Assembly: GCF_001183605.1 (NCBI RefSeq)
Contig: NZ_LFXJ01000010.1
Location: 855,167 to 919,166 of the forward strand
Reading direction: 5' to 3'
Length of the DNA stretch: 64,000 nucleotides
DNA from: Lysinibacillus xylanilyticus
Lineage (GTDB): Bacteria > Bacillota > Bacilli > Bacillales_A > Planococcaceae
In this document: positions 35,808 to 45,853 of the stretch, in pieces
Numbering within the stretch: the first letter of the stretch is position 1
How the letters are laid out: each line of letters starts with the position of its first letter
Notes under the pieces: generated by a model
Database searches by the model: none
Told to the model about the DNA's origin: nothing
Seen by the model: only the letters and a program-made list of their open reading frames with translations
Program-made: the position numbers and the translations under genes

Positions 35808-36320
35808 CTATGCCCATTCTTCTTCTAAGACAGCATAATAATACTCATCCCACCACTCATCTCCATTTGGGATGCATTTTTTAAAATAGCCCTCGCGTCT
35901 CATGCCGATCTTCTCCATCACTCGATAGGATGGGGTATTTTCTGGCTGGCATGTTGCAATAATTCTATGAAGTTTCATTTCTTTAAATCCGTAGTCCAAT
36001 ACAGCTTTTGCTGCTTCTGATGCAAATCCATTATTGAAATAGTTCGGATTCAATACCCAACCAATCTCATACGTATGGTCACCAAAACATTGATGGAAAA
36101 CAATATGACCAATTACAGTATTTTCGCTTAGTAAAATAATGGGGAAGTGTTTTGCTTTTTCACCGTTATTTTCTGAAACGAACTTTTTTGCTTCTTCCTC
36201 ATTAAAAACGCCCTCGGGAATATACTTCATTACAGTAGGATTCGAAGTATATTCATAGACAGCTTGCCAATCTTGAATTTCAAACTCTCTTATTAATAGT
36301 CTTTCCGTTTTGATAAACAA
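35808..36320 (-). CDS. GNAT acetyltransferase, RimJ/RimL type
   Basis: About 170 residues of the RimL-like GNAT group, which acetylate protein N-termini or small amines. Visible are the start ERLLIREFEIQDWQAVYEY, the acetyl-CoA region EIGWVLNPNYFNNGFASEAAKAVLDYGF and the end H-R-I-x-A-x-C-Q-P-E-N-x-x-S-Y-R-V-M-E-K-I-G-M. The start is taken at TTG 36320, seven bases after GGAGG; the TTG at 36335 is inside that site. Single gene; substrate unknown. Confidence 0.85.
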   Translation of the reverse strand: MFIKTERLLIREFEIQDWQAVYEYTSNPTVMKYIPEGVFNEEEAKKFVSENNGEKAKHFPIILLSENTVIGHIVFHQCFGDHTYEIGWVLNPNYFNNGFASEAAKAVLDYGFKEMKLHRIIATCQPENTPSYRVMEKIGMRREGYFKKCIPNGDEWWDEYYYAVLEEEWA

Positions 36321-36530
36321 TTTATATTCCTCCAAGCATAAATCAATTGTTGTTTTGGAACCCTATAAATTAGTTATACACTTGTAATTTCCTAAAGTCA
36401 TGTAATTTATGGTATTTATTTCAAAAATTTAAGGATACTAGAAAGGTTGGTATAACTGCATTTTCAGGGAAGACATGCTATACTTTGCATACCATATTCA
36501 TTATGATATGTACTGAAAGGTGTGTAACTT

Positions 36531-36764
36531 ATGTTATCAAAAGAGAAAATTAACCGTATCAATGAACTTTCTGCTAAGGCTAAAAGTGGTACATTAACTG
36601 AGGCAGAAGCTAAGGAACGATCAGCACTACGTAAGGAGTATCTGGATACTTTTAGAGCAACGATGCGTGATACAATTGAAAACGTAAAAGTGATAGATGC
36701 TGAAGGAAATGATGTAACTCCAGAAAAAGTAAAACAAGCTAGAAATAATAAATTTCTAAATTAG
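36531..36764 (+). CDS. ynzC: DUF896 protein YnzC
   Basis: A 77-residue charged helical protein; MLSKEKINRINELSAKAKSGTLTEAE and the ending VTPEKVKQARNNKF are characteristic. In B. subtilis it follows yneB and is linked to the SOS operon; here an acetyltransferase gene on the other strand has come between. AAAGGTG precedes the ATG. Molecular role unknown. Confidence 0.93.
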   Translation: MLSKEKINRINELSAKAKSGTLTEAEAKERSALRKEYLDTFRATMRDTIENVKVIDAEGNDVTPEKVKQARNNKFLN

Positions 36765-36782
36765 TGTGACACATTTAAAGCA

Positions 36783-36870
36783 ATTACTCCTCGGCATAAT
36801 TGTGTCCGAAATTTGAATTGTGCTTACACAATTAATTCCTTTCAAAATCTAGGACAACCGCCGAAGACAT
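36783..36870 (-). repeat. modular hairpin element, tail fragment, reversed
   Basis: Read on the minus strand: AAAGGAATTAATTGTGT then AAGCACAATTCAAA, TTCGGACACAATTATGCCGA and GG. This aligns with the end blocks at 41440-41480 and 62691-62745. The remaining gap before tkt holds only its promoter. Confidence 0.6.
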
Positions 36871-37020
36871 TATTTTTATTCAGCCAGCCCTAAAGCCGTG
36901 AAAATATTACATTTATATAAGTATGACTTCATAATGAGGGGCAATTTTATACTGATATAATGATAAAGTATGTTATAAAAGGCAAATAGTATAACAAAAC
37001 CATTGTTTTCTGAAGCAATG

Positions 37021-37049
37021 TTGACTAAACTGTATAAGAACAATATATA
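37021..37049 (+). promoter_or_regulatory. tkt promoter
   Basis: TTGACT (37021-37026), 17-base spacer, TATATA (37044-37049). Confidence 0.7.
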
Positions 37050-37074
37050 GGACGAGAAAGGATGTCACAAAATA

Positions 37075-39069
37075 ATGACTCAACATGCGGATCAACTAGC
37101 GATCAATGCTATCCGAACTTTGTCAATCGATGCAATTGAAAAAGCAAACTCAGGTCACCCAGGTTTACCGATGGGGGCAGCGCCAATGGCTTATACGCTT
37201 TGGACAAAACAACTTCAACATAATCCGGCTAATCCAAAATGGTTTAACCGCGACCGTTTTGTACTTTCTGCAGGTCATGGCTCTATGCTTTTATATAGCC
37301 TACTTCATCTTGGTGGCTACGGCTTACCAATGGAAGAAATTCAAAACTTCCGTCAATGGGATTCATTAACTCCAGGACATCCTGAATATGGTCATACAGT
37401 TGGGGTAGAGGCAACAACAGGTCCTTTAGGTCAAGGTATTGCTATGACAGTTGGTATGGCAATGGCTGAACGCCATTTAGCAGCTACTTACAATAAACCA
37501 GGACATGACATCGTTGATCACTATACATTTTCACTTTGTGGCGATGGCGATTTAATGGAAGGTGTAGCAGCTGAAGCTATATCTTTAGCGGGTCACTTAA
37601 AACTTGAAAAGTTAATCGTTTTATACGATTCAAACGATATTTCTTTAGACGGTGATTTAGAAAAATCATTCTCAGAAAATGTCCAAAAACGTTTTGAATC
37701 TTATGGTTGGAACTATTTAAAAGTTGCTGATGGTACTGATGTTGAAGAAATTAACGCAGCTATCGAAGAAGCTAAAAAATCAACTGGCAAGCCAACACTT
37801 ATCGAAGTGAAAACTGTAATCGGTTTTGGTTCACCAAACAAATCAGGTAAAGCTGCTTCTCACGGTGCACCACTTGGTCAAGATGAGGTCGTTTTAACTA
37901 AAGCATCTTATGAATGGGCACATGAGCCATTCCAAATTCCTGCTGAAGTATATGATACATTCGCAGCAGCAGCTAATGTTCAAGGGGCACAACCTGAAGA
38001 AGCTTGGAATGCTAAGTTTGAAGCATATAAGCAAGAGTTCCCAGAATTAGCAGCGCAATTTGAAAACGCAATGAATGGTCAATTACCAGAGGATTTCGCT
38101 TCAGAATTACCAGTTTATGAAGTAGGTAAATCAGTAGCTACTCGTTCTTCTTCTGGCGATGCAATCAATGCAATTGCAAAGAAAACACCATCATTCTTTG
38201 GTGGTTCAGCTGACCTTGCTGGCTCAAATAAAACAACTATGAAAGACGCTGGAGATTTCTCAGCAGACGATTATGCTGGCCGTAATATTTGGTTCGGCGT
38301 ACGTGAATTTGCAATGGGTGCAGCTATGAACGGTATGGCACTTCACGGTGGTCTTAACGTATTCGGTGGTACATTCTTCGTATTCTCTGACTATGTTCGT
38401 CCAGCGGTACGTCTTTCTGCATTAATGGGTCTTCCTGTTACTTATGTATTTACACATGACTCAATCGCTGTAGGTGAAGATGGTCCAACACATGAACCAA
38501 TCGAACACCTAGCATCTTTACGTGCAATGCCAAATCTATCTGTTGTTCGTCCAGCTGATGCAAATGAATCAGCAGTTGCATGGGAGCTAGCAGTAGCATC
38601 TGAAAAAACACCAACTGTTTTAGTATTATCTCGTCAAAACTTACCTGTTCTTGACGCATCCATTGATACAGTACGTGAAGGTGTTACTAAAGGTGCTTAT
38701 ACAGTGTCTCCTGCTACAAAAGAAGTGGCAGATGCCATTCTAATTGCAACAGGCTCTGAGGTTTCACTTGCAATTGAAGCACAAAAAGCACTAAAAGCTG
38801 ATGGTATGGATGTAGCAGTTGTTTCAATGCCATCAATGGATCGCTTCGAAAAACAAGACGCAGCTTACAAAGAATCTGTTCTTCCAAAAGCTGTAACAAA
38901 ACGTCTTGCAATCGAAATGGGCGCATCATTCGGCTGGCATAAATACACTGGTTTTGAAGGAGACGTTCTTGCTATTGATAAGTTCGGCGCTTCTGCACCA
39001 GGTGAATTAGTAATGGAAAAATACGGATTCACAGTAGAAAATGTTGTAGCGAAAGTAAAAGCGCTATAA
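37075..39069 (+). CDS. tkt: transketolase
   Basis: Thiamine-diphosphate enzyme moving two-carbon ketol units in the pentose phosphate pathway. The 664-residue length is normal. Motifs are [30 protein letters not shown]-like [12 protein letters not shown], the ThDP GDG...N box ([10 protein letters not shown] ... [11 protein letters not shown]) and [27 protein letters not shown] lies before the ATG. Follows ynzC as in B. subtilis, but sirA-yneF, which come next there, are 8.7 kb away here. Confidence 0.97.
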   Translation: MTQHADQLAINAIRTLSIDAIEKANSGHPGLPMGAAPMAYTLWTKQLQHNPANPKWFNRDRFVLSAGHGSMLLYSLLHLGGYGLPMEEIQNFRQWDSLTPGHPEYGHTVGVEATTGPLGQGIAMTVGMAMAERHLAATYNKPGHDIVDHYTFSLCGDGDLMEGVAAEAISLAGHLKLEKLIVLYDSNDISLDGDLEKSFSENVQKRFESYGWNYLKVADGTDVEEINAAIEEAKKSTGKPTLIEVKTVIGFGSPNKSGKAASHGAPLGQDEVVLTKASYEWAHEPFQIPAEVYDTFAAAANVQGAQPEEAWNAKFEAYKQEFPELAAQFENAMNGQLPEDFASELPVYEVGKSVATRSSSGDAINAIAKKTPSFFGGSADLAGSNKTTMKDAGDFSADDYAGRNIWFGVREFAMGAAMNGMALHGGLNVFGGTFFVFSDYVRPAVRLSALMGLPVTYVFTHDSIAVGEDGPTHEPIEHLASLRAMPNLSVVRPADANESAVAWELAVASEKTPTVLVLSRQNLPVLDASIDTVREGVTKGAYTVSPATKEVADAILIATGSEVSLAIEAQKALKADGMDVAVVSMPSMDRFEKQDAAYKESVLPKAVTKRLAIEMGASFGWHKYTGFEGDVLAIDKFGASAPGELVMEKYGFTVENVVAKVKAL

Positions 39070-39075
39070 TTTATA

Positions 39076-39128
39076 AATACCGCAATACTCAGTAGGTTAA
39101 ATCTCCTCTTAGTACTGCGGTATTTTTT
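39076..39128. terminator. terminator shared by tkt and the convergent gene
   Basis: AATACCGCA-TACT / AGTACTGCGGTATT arms (one mismatch) then TTTTTT; the distal part overlaps the stop of the convergent membrane-protein gene. Confidence 0.85.
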
Positions 39129-39444
39129 CATGTTTAGAGGACTTCACTAAAGAAATCCAAATAGCTGCACAATGAATTAGCAGCATAACGACAAAACAGT
39201 AAAAGCCCTTGGAACTTCCTCCAATATTTAGCTCATCAGCTATAATGCCACTAAACCAAAGAAGCTGACCTGTGACAATTACCGAGAGGCTTGCAAAAAG
39301 TATACAAAACCAAATAGATACTTTTTTTATAATCACGATAATGAGTAGCAAAACAGCAAAAAGTAGGGTAGTTTCAAAAATCGTATCAAGAAGTGAAAAC
39401 GTATTTTCATTTACGAAATGCTTATAAGTAAATCGAGTATCCAC
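39109..39444 (-). CDS. hypothetical small membrane protein
   Basis: A 111-residue protein with three hydrophobic segments (about 22-41, 44-68, 80-98) and a polar, Lys/His-rich end. The GTG at 39444 follows AAGGAGGGG, a clear ribosome site, which is why I accept it. It converges on tkt and shares its terminator hairpin. I recognise no family. Confidence 0.62.
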   Translation of the reverse strand: MDTRFTYKHFVNENTFSLLDTIFETTLLFAVLLLIIVIIKKVSIWFCILFASLSVIVTGQLLWFSGIIADELNIGGSSKGFYCFVVMLLIHCAAIWISLVKSSKHEKIPQY

Positions 39445-39562
39445 ACAACCCCTCCTTAAAAATAATAACGTTTATGGTAATAAAAGGTTTCTCTGGCGAA
39501 GGAACTTATCTGGTATTAATTTCCGTTTGGTATACAATGATAAGAGTAGGAGGGCTATTTAA

Positions 39563-40549
39563 ATGAACTCACAAGCTATACTCACACAAGTAAAGAAAAC
39601 TTTCTCACAATTAGATTGTACTGGTGGCGGAGTTATTATTAATAAGCATGGTCAAACCGTACTAGAAGAATATTTTGGCGTGCAGGGACAACACCAAGAC
39701 GCAAAGAGGGTAGGAACACATACTCTTTTTCATCTTGCTTCTGTTCGTAAAACATATGTAGGTTTTGCTGTAGCATATGCGATTTATCATAACTATATTG
39801 CCTCGATAGATGATCCACTAAGTGATTATTTAGAAAATGAAAAAGTTTTTGCCAATGTATCAATTAGACATTTACTAACACATACTCACGGTTTACGTCG
39901 TCAAAATGAAAAAATAATGAAGGAATTCAAAGCAGGCTATAACTGGGCATACCGAGATATTAATGTAGAATTACTTGCCAAAGTCATTTATAAAGTTACT
40001 GGAAGAACGATTGCAGAAATCGTGGATGAGCAAGTATTTCAGACATTGTCTTTTACTGAAACAAATTGGTTCAGCGAAAAAAACGAACAGCATATAGAAG
40101 TAATACATAATGATAGTCCATTTTGGTATGAAAGCGATGTATGTGATGGTAGCAAAATGAATTTGTATAGCTCATTAAGAGAACTAGCTAAGTGGGGACA
40201 AGTGCATCTTGATAAAGGAAAATTACATGGAAAACAAATTATTCCTGAAGATATCATACAGTTATTAACGACAATTCAATCCCCGAATACTAAACCAAAG
40301 ACCTTGCCCACTAATGGATTTTTCTGGTTTATTCAGCCTCAACAGAGAGAAGGGGTTACAGAGTTAAGCCCAATATTACCGCAAGGAAGCTTTCAATTAC
40401 TTGGTTACACAAGTGTTGCTTTATTAGTAATTCCAAAAGAAAATATTGTGGCAGTTCGTGGATTTAATAGCTTTGGTTCACCTGAAGGGTTTGATTACAT
40501 TAAAGATATTCATGATTTTGGTTTAACAGTGTATCAATCAATTCTTTAA
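39563..40549 (+). CDS. serine hydrolase of the class C beta-lactamase fold
   Basis: A 328-residue protein with the S-x-x-K nucleophile motif in FHLASVRKTYVGFAVAYAI and the Y-x-N-like YRDINVELLAKVIYKVTG; the late part (FWFIQPQQREG ... GYTSVALLVIPKENIVAVRGFNS) also fits. No signal peptide is visible, so it is probably a cytoplasmic esterase or peptidase rather than an antibiotic-degrading lactamase. TAGGAGG precedes the ATG; a HAD gene follows 20 bases later and is probably co-transcribed. Confidence 0.83.
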   Translation: MNSQAILTQVKKTFSQLDCTGGGVIINKHGQTVLEEYFGVQGQHQDAKRVGTHTLFHLASVRKTYVGFAVAYAIYHNYIASIDDPLSDYLENEKVFANVSIRHLLTHTHGLRRQNEKIMKEFKAGYNWAYRDINVELLAKVIYKVTGRTIAEIVDEQVFQTLSFTETNWFSEKNEQHIEVIHNDSPFWYESDVCDGSKMNLYSSLRELAKWGQVHLDKGKLHGKQIIPEDIIQLLTTIQSPNTKPKTLPTNGFFWFIQPQQREGVTELSPILPQGSFQLLGYTSVALLVIPKENIVAVRGFNSFGSPEGFDYIKDIHDFGLTVYQSIL

Positions 40550-40569
40550 CAATAAAAGGAGAGCTAGTA

Positions 40570-41229
40570 ATGAAAAAGTATAGCGTTGTTTTATTTGATT
40601 TAGACGGTACAATATCTGATCCTAAAATAGGGATAACGAAATCTGTTCAATATGCTTTACAAAAAATTGGTATAGTTGAGGAAGATTTAGATCAGCTTGA
40701 AACGTTTATTGGGCCTCCGCTGCAAGTATCATTTCGAGAAATATATGGATTGGATGATGTTCAAATACAGCAAGCGATTGCCTATTACCGTGAACGTTTT
40801 ATCCAAAGCGGTATGTATGAGAATAAATTGTATCAAAATATATCCTCATTATTAGAAAGTTTACAGAAGGATGGATATCAGTTAGCAATAGCTACATCAA
40901 AGCCAACTGTATTTGCAGAACAAATTTTAAAATATTTCAACCTTGAACATTTTTTTGACTTTGTAGCAGGTAGCAATTTAGATGGGACACGCTCAGCTAA
41001 AGGAGAAGTTATTGCATTTGTACGCGAACATTTTAATGAAGTAAGTATCGATCAATTTATGATGATTGGGGATCGTAAATACGATATTGTTGGGGCACAT
41101 GAAAATCAAATAGATTCTATCGGTGTTACTTATGGCTATGGCTCACTTGAAGAATTAACGGATGCACAAGCAACATACATAGTTAACAGTGTAGAAGAGC
41201 TGCAAGAACTTTTTAACTTCTTTCAGTAG
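40570..41229 (+). CDS. HAD phosphatase, phosphoglycolate phosphatase-like
   Basis: A 219-residue HAD hydrolase: motif I FDLDGTISDP, an alpha-helical cap, motif II IATSKP, motif III lysine (SAKGEVIAFV) and motif IV MIGDRKYDIVGA. It resembles the PgpX/Gph group acting on phosphoglycolate or nucleotides. AAAAGGAGAG precedes the ATG. A hairpin element directly follows its end. Confidence 0.88.
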   Translation: MKKYSVVLFDLDGTISDPKIGITKSVQYALQKIGIVEEDLDQLETFIGPPLQVSFREIYGLDDVQIQQAIAYYRERFIQSGMYENKLYQNISSLLESLQKDGYQLAIATSKPTVFAEQILKYFNLEHFFDFVAGSNLDGTRSAKGEVIAFVREHFNEVSIDQFMMIGDRKYDIVGAHENQIDSIGVTYGYGSLEELTDAQATYIVNSVEELQELFNFFQ

Positions 41230-41488
41230 AGACTTCCACCTTTATAGGTTTAAGTCACTTTACAGCGGGTTTCCAAATTCCGCTGAAAGAAGTTAAAGCC
41301 TTCGGCGGATGTCACAGAATCGGAAAGGAGTTCAATAAAGGATGTTAGCCTAAGATCATCGCATCCATGCGATAACGGCTAACTGACCTGCGTCGGTGCT
41401 GTTGCCGCTACGCTTTCGCGCAAAAGACATCTGCAGGCCTAAGCACAAAGCCGATTCCGGACGCAATTATGCCGAGGCATACTTGATT
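41225..41488 (+). repeat. modular hairpin element, second large copy
   Basis: Same block order as 31462-31805. About 105 bp around 41293-41398 is nearly identical to 31599-31697, including GTTAGCC/GGCTAAC arms with the inner ATCGCATCCATGCGAT hairpin. The first hairpin (CAGCGGGTTTCCAAATTCCGCTG) has changed on both arms relative to the other copies. A GCTACGCTTTCGCGC segment replaces the third unit. The tail is GCAATTATGCCGAGGC. Confidence 0.85.
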
Positions 41489-41490
41489 AG

Positions 41491-41537
41491 AAAAAAATAC
41501 GAAACTGCATTGGTAGAAATGCAGTTTCGTATTTTTT
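41491..41537. terminator. bidirectional terminator between HAD gene and liaR
   Basis: Perfect hairpin AATACGAAACTGCATT / AATGCAGTTTCGTATT flanked by A-run and T-run. Confidence 0.93.
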
Positions 41538-41585
41538 GGGGGAAAAGAGCCGAATCGCTGATAAATCAAACGATCCATGAAAAAC

Positions 41586-42218
41586 TTACTTCGCTAGCCC
41601 GTTTTGAAAAGCGTAGACTACTGCTTGTGTGCGATCTTGAACATCGAGCTTCGCTAGAATATTGCTGACATGTGTTTTTACAGTTTTTAATGCAATATAT
41701 AAGTCATCGGCGATTTCCTGATTTGCTTTGCCTTTAGCCATGAGCAATAATACTTCCATTTCACGCTCGGTAAGCTGCTCATACAATGGGGTACTATTGC
41801 CGTGGCGCATGCGATGCATCATTTTTGATGTTACTTCTGGCTCTAAAACAGTTTCACCGCCCATTGTTTTGCGAATGGCATCAGCGATTTGCTTCGCATT
41901 TGACGTTTTTAAAATATAGCTGACTGCACCAGCCTCTAATGCAGGGTAGACTTTATCATCATCTAAAAAACTTGTTACCATCATAATTTTTGCTTCGGGC
42001 CATGCTGTTAAAATTTCAGCTGTCGCCTCAGCTCCTGTCATAACTGGCATTACATTGTCCATTAAAATAATGTCAGGGCGAAGAGCTAGAGCACGTTCCA
42101 CTGCCTCTTTACCATTTTCAGCTTCACCTACCACAGTGATATCTGGTTGTGCTGATAGATAGGCAGAAACACCAATCCGCACCATTTCGTGGTCATCCAC
42201 TATTAACACTTGAATCAT
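41586..42218 (-). CDS. liaR: response regulator LiaR/VraR
   Basis: A 210-residue NarL-type regulator: receiver with acidic DD (residues 8-9), phospho-acceptor Asp in [14 protein letters not shown] (about 54), Thr and Lys switch residues (MMVTSF, ILKTS), and a LuxR helix-turn-helix ([40 protein letters not shown]). The gene overlaps the end of liaS and is last in liaF-liaS-liaR. In Bacillales this system answers cell-wall-active antibiotics such as bacitracin and daptomycin. Confidence 0.95.
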   Translation of the reverse strand: MIQVLIVDDHEMVRIGVSAYLSAQPDITVVGEAENGKEAVERALALRPDIILMDNVMPVMTGAEATAEILTAWPEAKIMMVTSFLDDDKVYPALEAGAVSYILKTSNAKQIADAIRKTMGGETVLEPEVTSKMMHRMRHGNSTPLYEQLTEREMEVLLLMAKGKANQEIADDLYIALKTVKTHVSNILAKLDVQDRTQAVVYAFQNGLAK

Positions 42219-43230
42219 TCACTTCAACCTCCTTCTGTAGTGGGATTTTCACCTCTACAATTGTACCTTCGCCAGGCACTGATACAATTTTGTACATACA
42301 GCCAATCTCTACAGCACGTTCGGCAATATTTTGCAGTCCGTAAGAAGTAGATTTATCGGCTTCGACATCAAAGCCGAGGCCATTGTCCTGAATACGTAAA
42401 ATGGCTAAATCGTCGCGGGCAACGAGCAATAATTCAACTTCGCTCGCTTTTGCATGGCGTAGCGTATTCGATAGCGCCTCCTGTGCAATACGGAATAAAT
42501 GATCCTCCTCGGCTTTGGATAAGGACATTTCTTCAAGCTCATATTCGATATGAAAGAATACTTTTTGCTGCAGCTCAATAATAAGTTCCTCGAGACCTTG
42601 TGCAAGAGTTTTATTATGCAGAGCTACTGGACGTAGATGTAATAATAATGCGCGCATTTCAAGTTGTGCCTGTTGTACGATTTTTTCGACCTGCTTTACG
42701 CTTGTAGCATTTTCATTGGTTTCTGTTAATGCGGACAGTAACATCGAAGCTGCGAATAATTGCTGTGATACAGAATCATGGAGTTCACGAGCAAGTCGTT
42801 GACGTTCAGCAACTATGCGCTCTTGAATGATTTTATCATTAGCTTCTGCACGTTCATTAGATAAGCGCTGTAAGCTTTTTCGTTGAGTATCAATTAACTC
42901 ACTTGTTTGAACTAAAGCTTTTTTCAAAGGTTTTGGTAAAGGCTCTTTTTTGGGTAATACAAAATCAGGTTCAACTAACTGTTTCACGATACGGGTTGCC
43001 TGAGCCTCTCTTGCACGGGCAGTCATACTGATCCAGCTTGCAATCAGTAAACTAAGCGCAAAAAGAGTGACGGCAATAAAACCACCGAATGGGATATTAT
43101 TATAATTCTGCTGCCATAATGGCTCCCATGTTTTCTCGTTTGGCTCGCCCCAAACAGCGACAAGGAGTCCGAATGTAGCACTCATCAAAATAAAAAATAG
43201 AGTAAATATTCTTGAGATAAAGGCAATCAT
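42193..43230 (-). CDS. liaS: sensor histidine kinase LiaS/VraS
   Basis: A 345-residue kinase with two membrane segments close together (about 5-27 and 50-70) and almost no external loop, the intramembrane-sensing type. HisKA_3 box [19 protein letters not shown] holds the phosphorylated His; the ATPase part shows [18 protein letters not shown] and IQDNGLGFD. Start ATG overlaps the liaF stop; GGAGGTG lies upstream. Inhibited by LiaF in the absence of stress in relatives. Confidence 0.95.
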   Translation of the reverse strand: MIAFISRIFTLFFILMSATFGLLVAVWGEPNEKTWEPLWQQNYNNIPFGGFIAVTLFALSLLIASWISMTARAREAQATRIVKQLVEPDFVLPKKEPLPKPLKKALVQTSELIDTQRKSLQRLSNERAEANDKIIQERIVAERQRLARELHDSVSQQLFAASMLLSALTETNENATSVKQVEKIVQQAQLEMRALLLHLRPVALHNKTLAQGLEELIIELQQKVFFHIEYELEEMSLSKAEEDHLFRIAQEALSNTLRHAKASEVELLLVARDDLAILRIQDNGLGFDVEADKSTSYGLQNIAERAVEIGCMYKIVSVPGEGTIVEVKIPLQKEVEVNDSSVNSG

Positions 43231-43910
43231 TTACGTAGCACCTCCAAGTCCCCAAGCCATGTTGCAACATGTATTACGAGTGTACGTTTTGCATCCTCGG
43301 GGTTTCCATCTGAGAAACTTACACTTTCATTAAGTAAGCGTTGTGGGCCAACATGCAGACATTTTAATTCACCAAACAATGTCGTATAGTGTAAGCGGAA
43401 TGGAATTTCATATGGGATATATATTTGCACCTTCCCAATGCCTTGTCGAATCGTAATGATGCTTGTGCCGGCAGGTAAAATTGTTTGTGTCGTGTCAATC
43501 GTAATGTCGCCTGCAAGTCGCTGTATTTGAACATCTTGCCATTTATAGGCATCTACTGGTGCAGGTAATGTACCAAATATTTCGTTTTTCGTAGTCGGAA
43601 GTTTTTCAAAAAGTTCCAAGCCAACAACTTTTGCAGAGTTTTCTCTTTGCAAATATTGATAGAGCATATATAAGAGAATGATGACGATAAATAGGCGTAA
43701 ACTCCACATTGTAAAGAGGGCAATCGAGATAAAGAAAATTCCTGTCCATTTAAAGAAACGATTTTTTTTCGAGAAACTTAAATAAAAAAGTCCTACCCCA
43801 ATCAATAGACAAAAGGCGCCACCGTTATTAAAAATTGTGAGCTCCACAAAAACGAGTAAAAAGAAGCATATTACCCAAAATGTGAGCTTATTAGTTGTGA
43901 AATTTTGCAA
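43227..43910 (-). CDS. liaF: LiaF-like inhibitor of LiaSR (YvqF family)
   Basis: About 227 residues: four hydrophobic segments in the first 95 residues, then a soluble beta-rich domain (DITIDTTQTILPAGTSIITIRQGIGKVQIYIPYEI ...) characteristic of YvqF/LiaF. I prefer TTG 43910, with GGGTGA six bases before it; the GTG at 43919 would leave no room for a ribosome site. Coupled to liaS by ATGA. Confidence 0.9.
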   Translation of the reverse strand: MQNFTTNKLTFWVICFFLLVFVELTIFNNGGAFCLLIGVGLFYLSFSKKNRFFKWTGIFFISIALFTMWSLRLFIVIILLYMLYQYLQRENSAKVVGLELFEKLPTTKNEIFGTLPAPVDAYKWQDVQIQRLAGDITIDTTQTILPAGTSIITIRQGIGKVQIYIPYEIPFRLHYTTLFGELKCLHVGPQRLLNESVSFSDGNPEDAKRTLVIHVATWLGDLEVLRK

Positions 43911-43975
43911 GAGGGTCACCCTTCTTTCTACAAATTGATGAGAGAAGACGAACTTCTCTTAAAAAGTGTTCTTAA

Positions 43976-45097
43976 TTATCTTTCAAGCATTTTTTTGAAT
44001 GTATCATTTATCAATGTGGAATCAAGTGTATTTGGATAATGAGCGGAGTGCTCTAAAGTGATAAACTCCTTACCATTTGGTGCGTCTAATAGTTTATAAT
44101 ATTGCTTTGCTAATTCATAATTCGCCTGTTTATCATATTTACCTTGTATAAAATAAACGGGTATATCTATACTTTTTACAGAATCAAAAAAATTAGTATG
44201 GATAATTTCTTTTTTTAGTTCTTGGCTTTTTATAAGGCTAAATTGTGGCCCTGAAATAAATGCTTTATACAGATCCTGTAAAGAGTAATCAGGGGAAGTA
44301 AATGCCCCTTTTATCAAGTCAAAGAGACTCACCTTCTTTATCGTATCATCAAAATAATTCATGCCTTTATATTTATTGATAAGATCGCTAAATTGATCCT
44401 CATCTTTTGCTAAATAGGGACCCTCTCCTATATCGTCTAAAATTCGGAGAGTCTTTTTATCTCCATTAGATAGAGCTTCACTATGTAACCAATTGTAGCC
44501 AAGTTCTTGACCTTTACTAATATTTGTTACTTGAGAAATGCCCAAATAGGCATGAAACTTCTCAGGATAATCGGATACTAATTGAGTGCCAATTACAGTA
44601 CCGAAAGACTGACCAATGACAAATATTTTTTCCTGTTGATAATGTTCTCTAATATAATCGACTGTTATAGTAGCATCTTCTGTAAATTGAGAAAGGGTCA
44701 TTGTAGTATTCGTTAATTTCTTGTTAAAACTCTTTCCGGAACCTCTTTGATCATAATAAACTGCTACGCAATTTTCGGTTATTTCAGGATACAATGTTCG
44801 AGCACTTACGCCATAGGGGAATGGTGACCCTGGCCCACCATGTAGGAATAAACAAAACGGTTTCTCTTTATCTTTTCCTTCAACTAATATATATTGTTTA
44901 TCGCCATTTACATTGATTTCCTTTAATTCGCTAATACCACCATTATCAATAATCTCAGCACTTTTTTGTTTAATTTGTTGTTGTACCATGAAGCGATAGC
45001 CTAATAACATGATTATAAGTACTATAAGAATAAAAAAAGCAAAAAGACATATTTTAATCATAGGCCTAAACCACTTTCTGTTTAATATTATTTTCAT
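43976..45097 (-). CDS. membrane-anchored alpha/beta hydrolase, proline iminopeptidase-like
   Basis: A 373-residue protein with an N-terminal membrane helix (about 15-35) and an alpha/beta hydrolase core: oxyanion HGGPG motif (LFLHGGPGSPFP), YYDQRGSGKS, nucleophile GQSFGT, and the late Asp/His (GKYDK, HSAHYP). This pattern is that of S33 peptidases. It lies between liaFSR and the liaI-pspA pairs on the same strand. A damaged copy of its 5' end remains at 46376-46497, produced by the tandem duplication. Confidence 0.85.
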   Translation of the reverse strand: MKIILNRKWFRPMIKICLFAFFILIVLIIMLLGYRFMVQQQIKQKSAEIIDNGGISELKEINVNGDKQYILVEGKDKEKPFCLFLHGGPGSPFPYGVSARTLYPEITENCVAVYYDQRGSGKSFNKKLTNTTMTLSQFTEDATITVDYIREHYQQEKIFVIGQSFGTVIGTQLVSDYPEKFHAYLGISQVTNISKGQELGYNWLHSEALSNGDKKTLRILDDIGEGPYLAKDEDQFSDLINKYKGMNYFDDTIKKVSLFDLIKGAFTSPDYSLQDLYKAFISGPQFSLIKSQELKKEIIHTNFFDSVKSIDIPVYFIQGKYDKQANYELAKQYYKLLDAPNGKEFITLEHSAHYPNTLDSTLINDTFKKMLER

Positions 45098-45165
45098 TTT
45101 ACCATATCCTTTATCTCCTTTTGGTCACCTTCAATAAGTGAGGAAAGTTTTTTCTTCAAAGAAAT

Positions 45166-45192
45166 GGGATGCTTCAATAATTGAGGCATCCC
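45166..45192. terminator. terminator after pspA copy 1
   Basis: GGGATGC-TTCAATAATTGAG-GCATCCC, usable on both strands. Confidence 0.75.
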
Positions 45193-45199
45193 TTATATC

Positions 45200-45838
45200 T
45201 TATTTGTTTTCAATTAGCAGCTGTGCGTTATCTTCTGTGGATTTTTTTTCTAGTTGTGCGAGACGAGTCTCGAAAGATGTTACTTCATGATCTTTGTCGA
45301 TTTGGTAAGCAAGTTTATCGATGTATGATTCTAAATCTTCAAAGTTGGTTTTGTTGTTTTTAGCAATCATTCCGTCCATTTGATGGTGAGCGCGTGTGAC
45401 GTTTTCTTTACCCATAAGCTGTAATTGACGCACTTTCATATCTTTAATTTTGTGTTTCATCGTTTCAAATTTGCGTTCAAGCTCGAAGTATTCACGTGTA
45501 TTTGCTTCAATACTAGCTTGCAATGTATTGTTACGTGCTGTGTAAGCGGCAACTTCATCAGAAGCAAAATCGATTAAATCTTGCTCACCGCTAGTAGTAG
45601 CTAATTTTAGTTGTGCCTCACGTTTAGCTAGTATTTCCGCATTTTGTTTAAATTCCTGCTCTAGTTTTTCTTTTAATTGACCTTGACGCTCTAATAATTT
45701 ACCAGTTTGCTCTGTTTGTTTTTCTGCTTCACGAATGTATTGATTTAACATCGCAATTGGATTTTTTTGCTCCTTCTTATCAAATGCATGATGTAAATCT
45801 GCCTCTAATGTATATTTAAAACGTTGAAATAAATTCAT
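45200..45838 (-). CDS. liaH: PspA/LiaH phage-shock family protein, copy 1
   Basis: A 212-residue, almost wholly helical coiled-coil protein with the PspA start FQRFKYTLEADLHHAFDKKEQKNPIAML. Such proteins form rings at damaged membranes and are the main LiaR-controlled output in Bacillus. GGAGTG precedes the ATG; liaI-like gene lies 15 bases upstream. Differs from copy 2 (46566-47201) in about ten residues, mostly at the two ends. Confidence 0.9.
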   Translation of the reverse strand: MNLFQRFKYTLEADLHHAFDKKEQKNPIAMLNQYIREAEKQTEQTGKLLERQGQLKEKLEQEFKQNAEILAKREAQLKLATTSGEQDLIDFASDEVAAYTARNNTLQASIEANTREYFELERKFETMKHKIKDMKVRQLQLMGKENVTRAHHQMDGMIAKNNKTNFEDLESYIDKLAYQIDKDHEVTSFETRLAQLEKKSTEDNAQLLIENK

Positions 45839-45853
45839 TCAAATTCACTCCTT

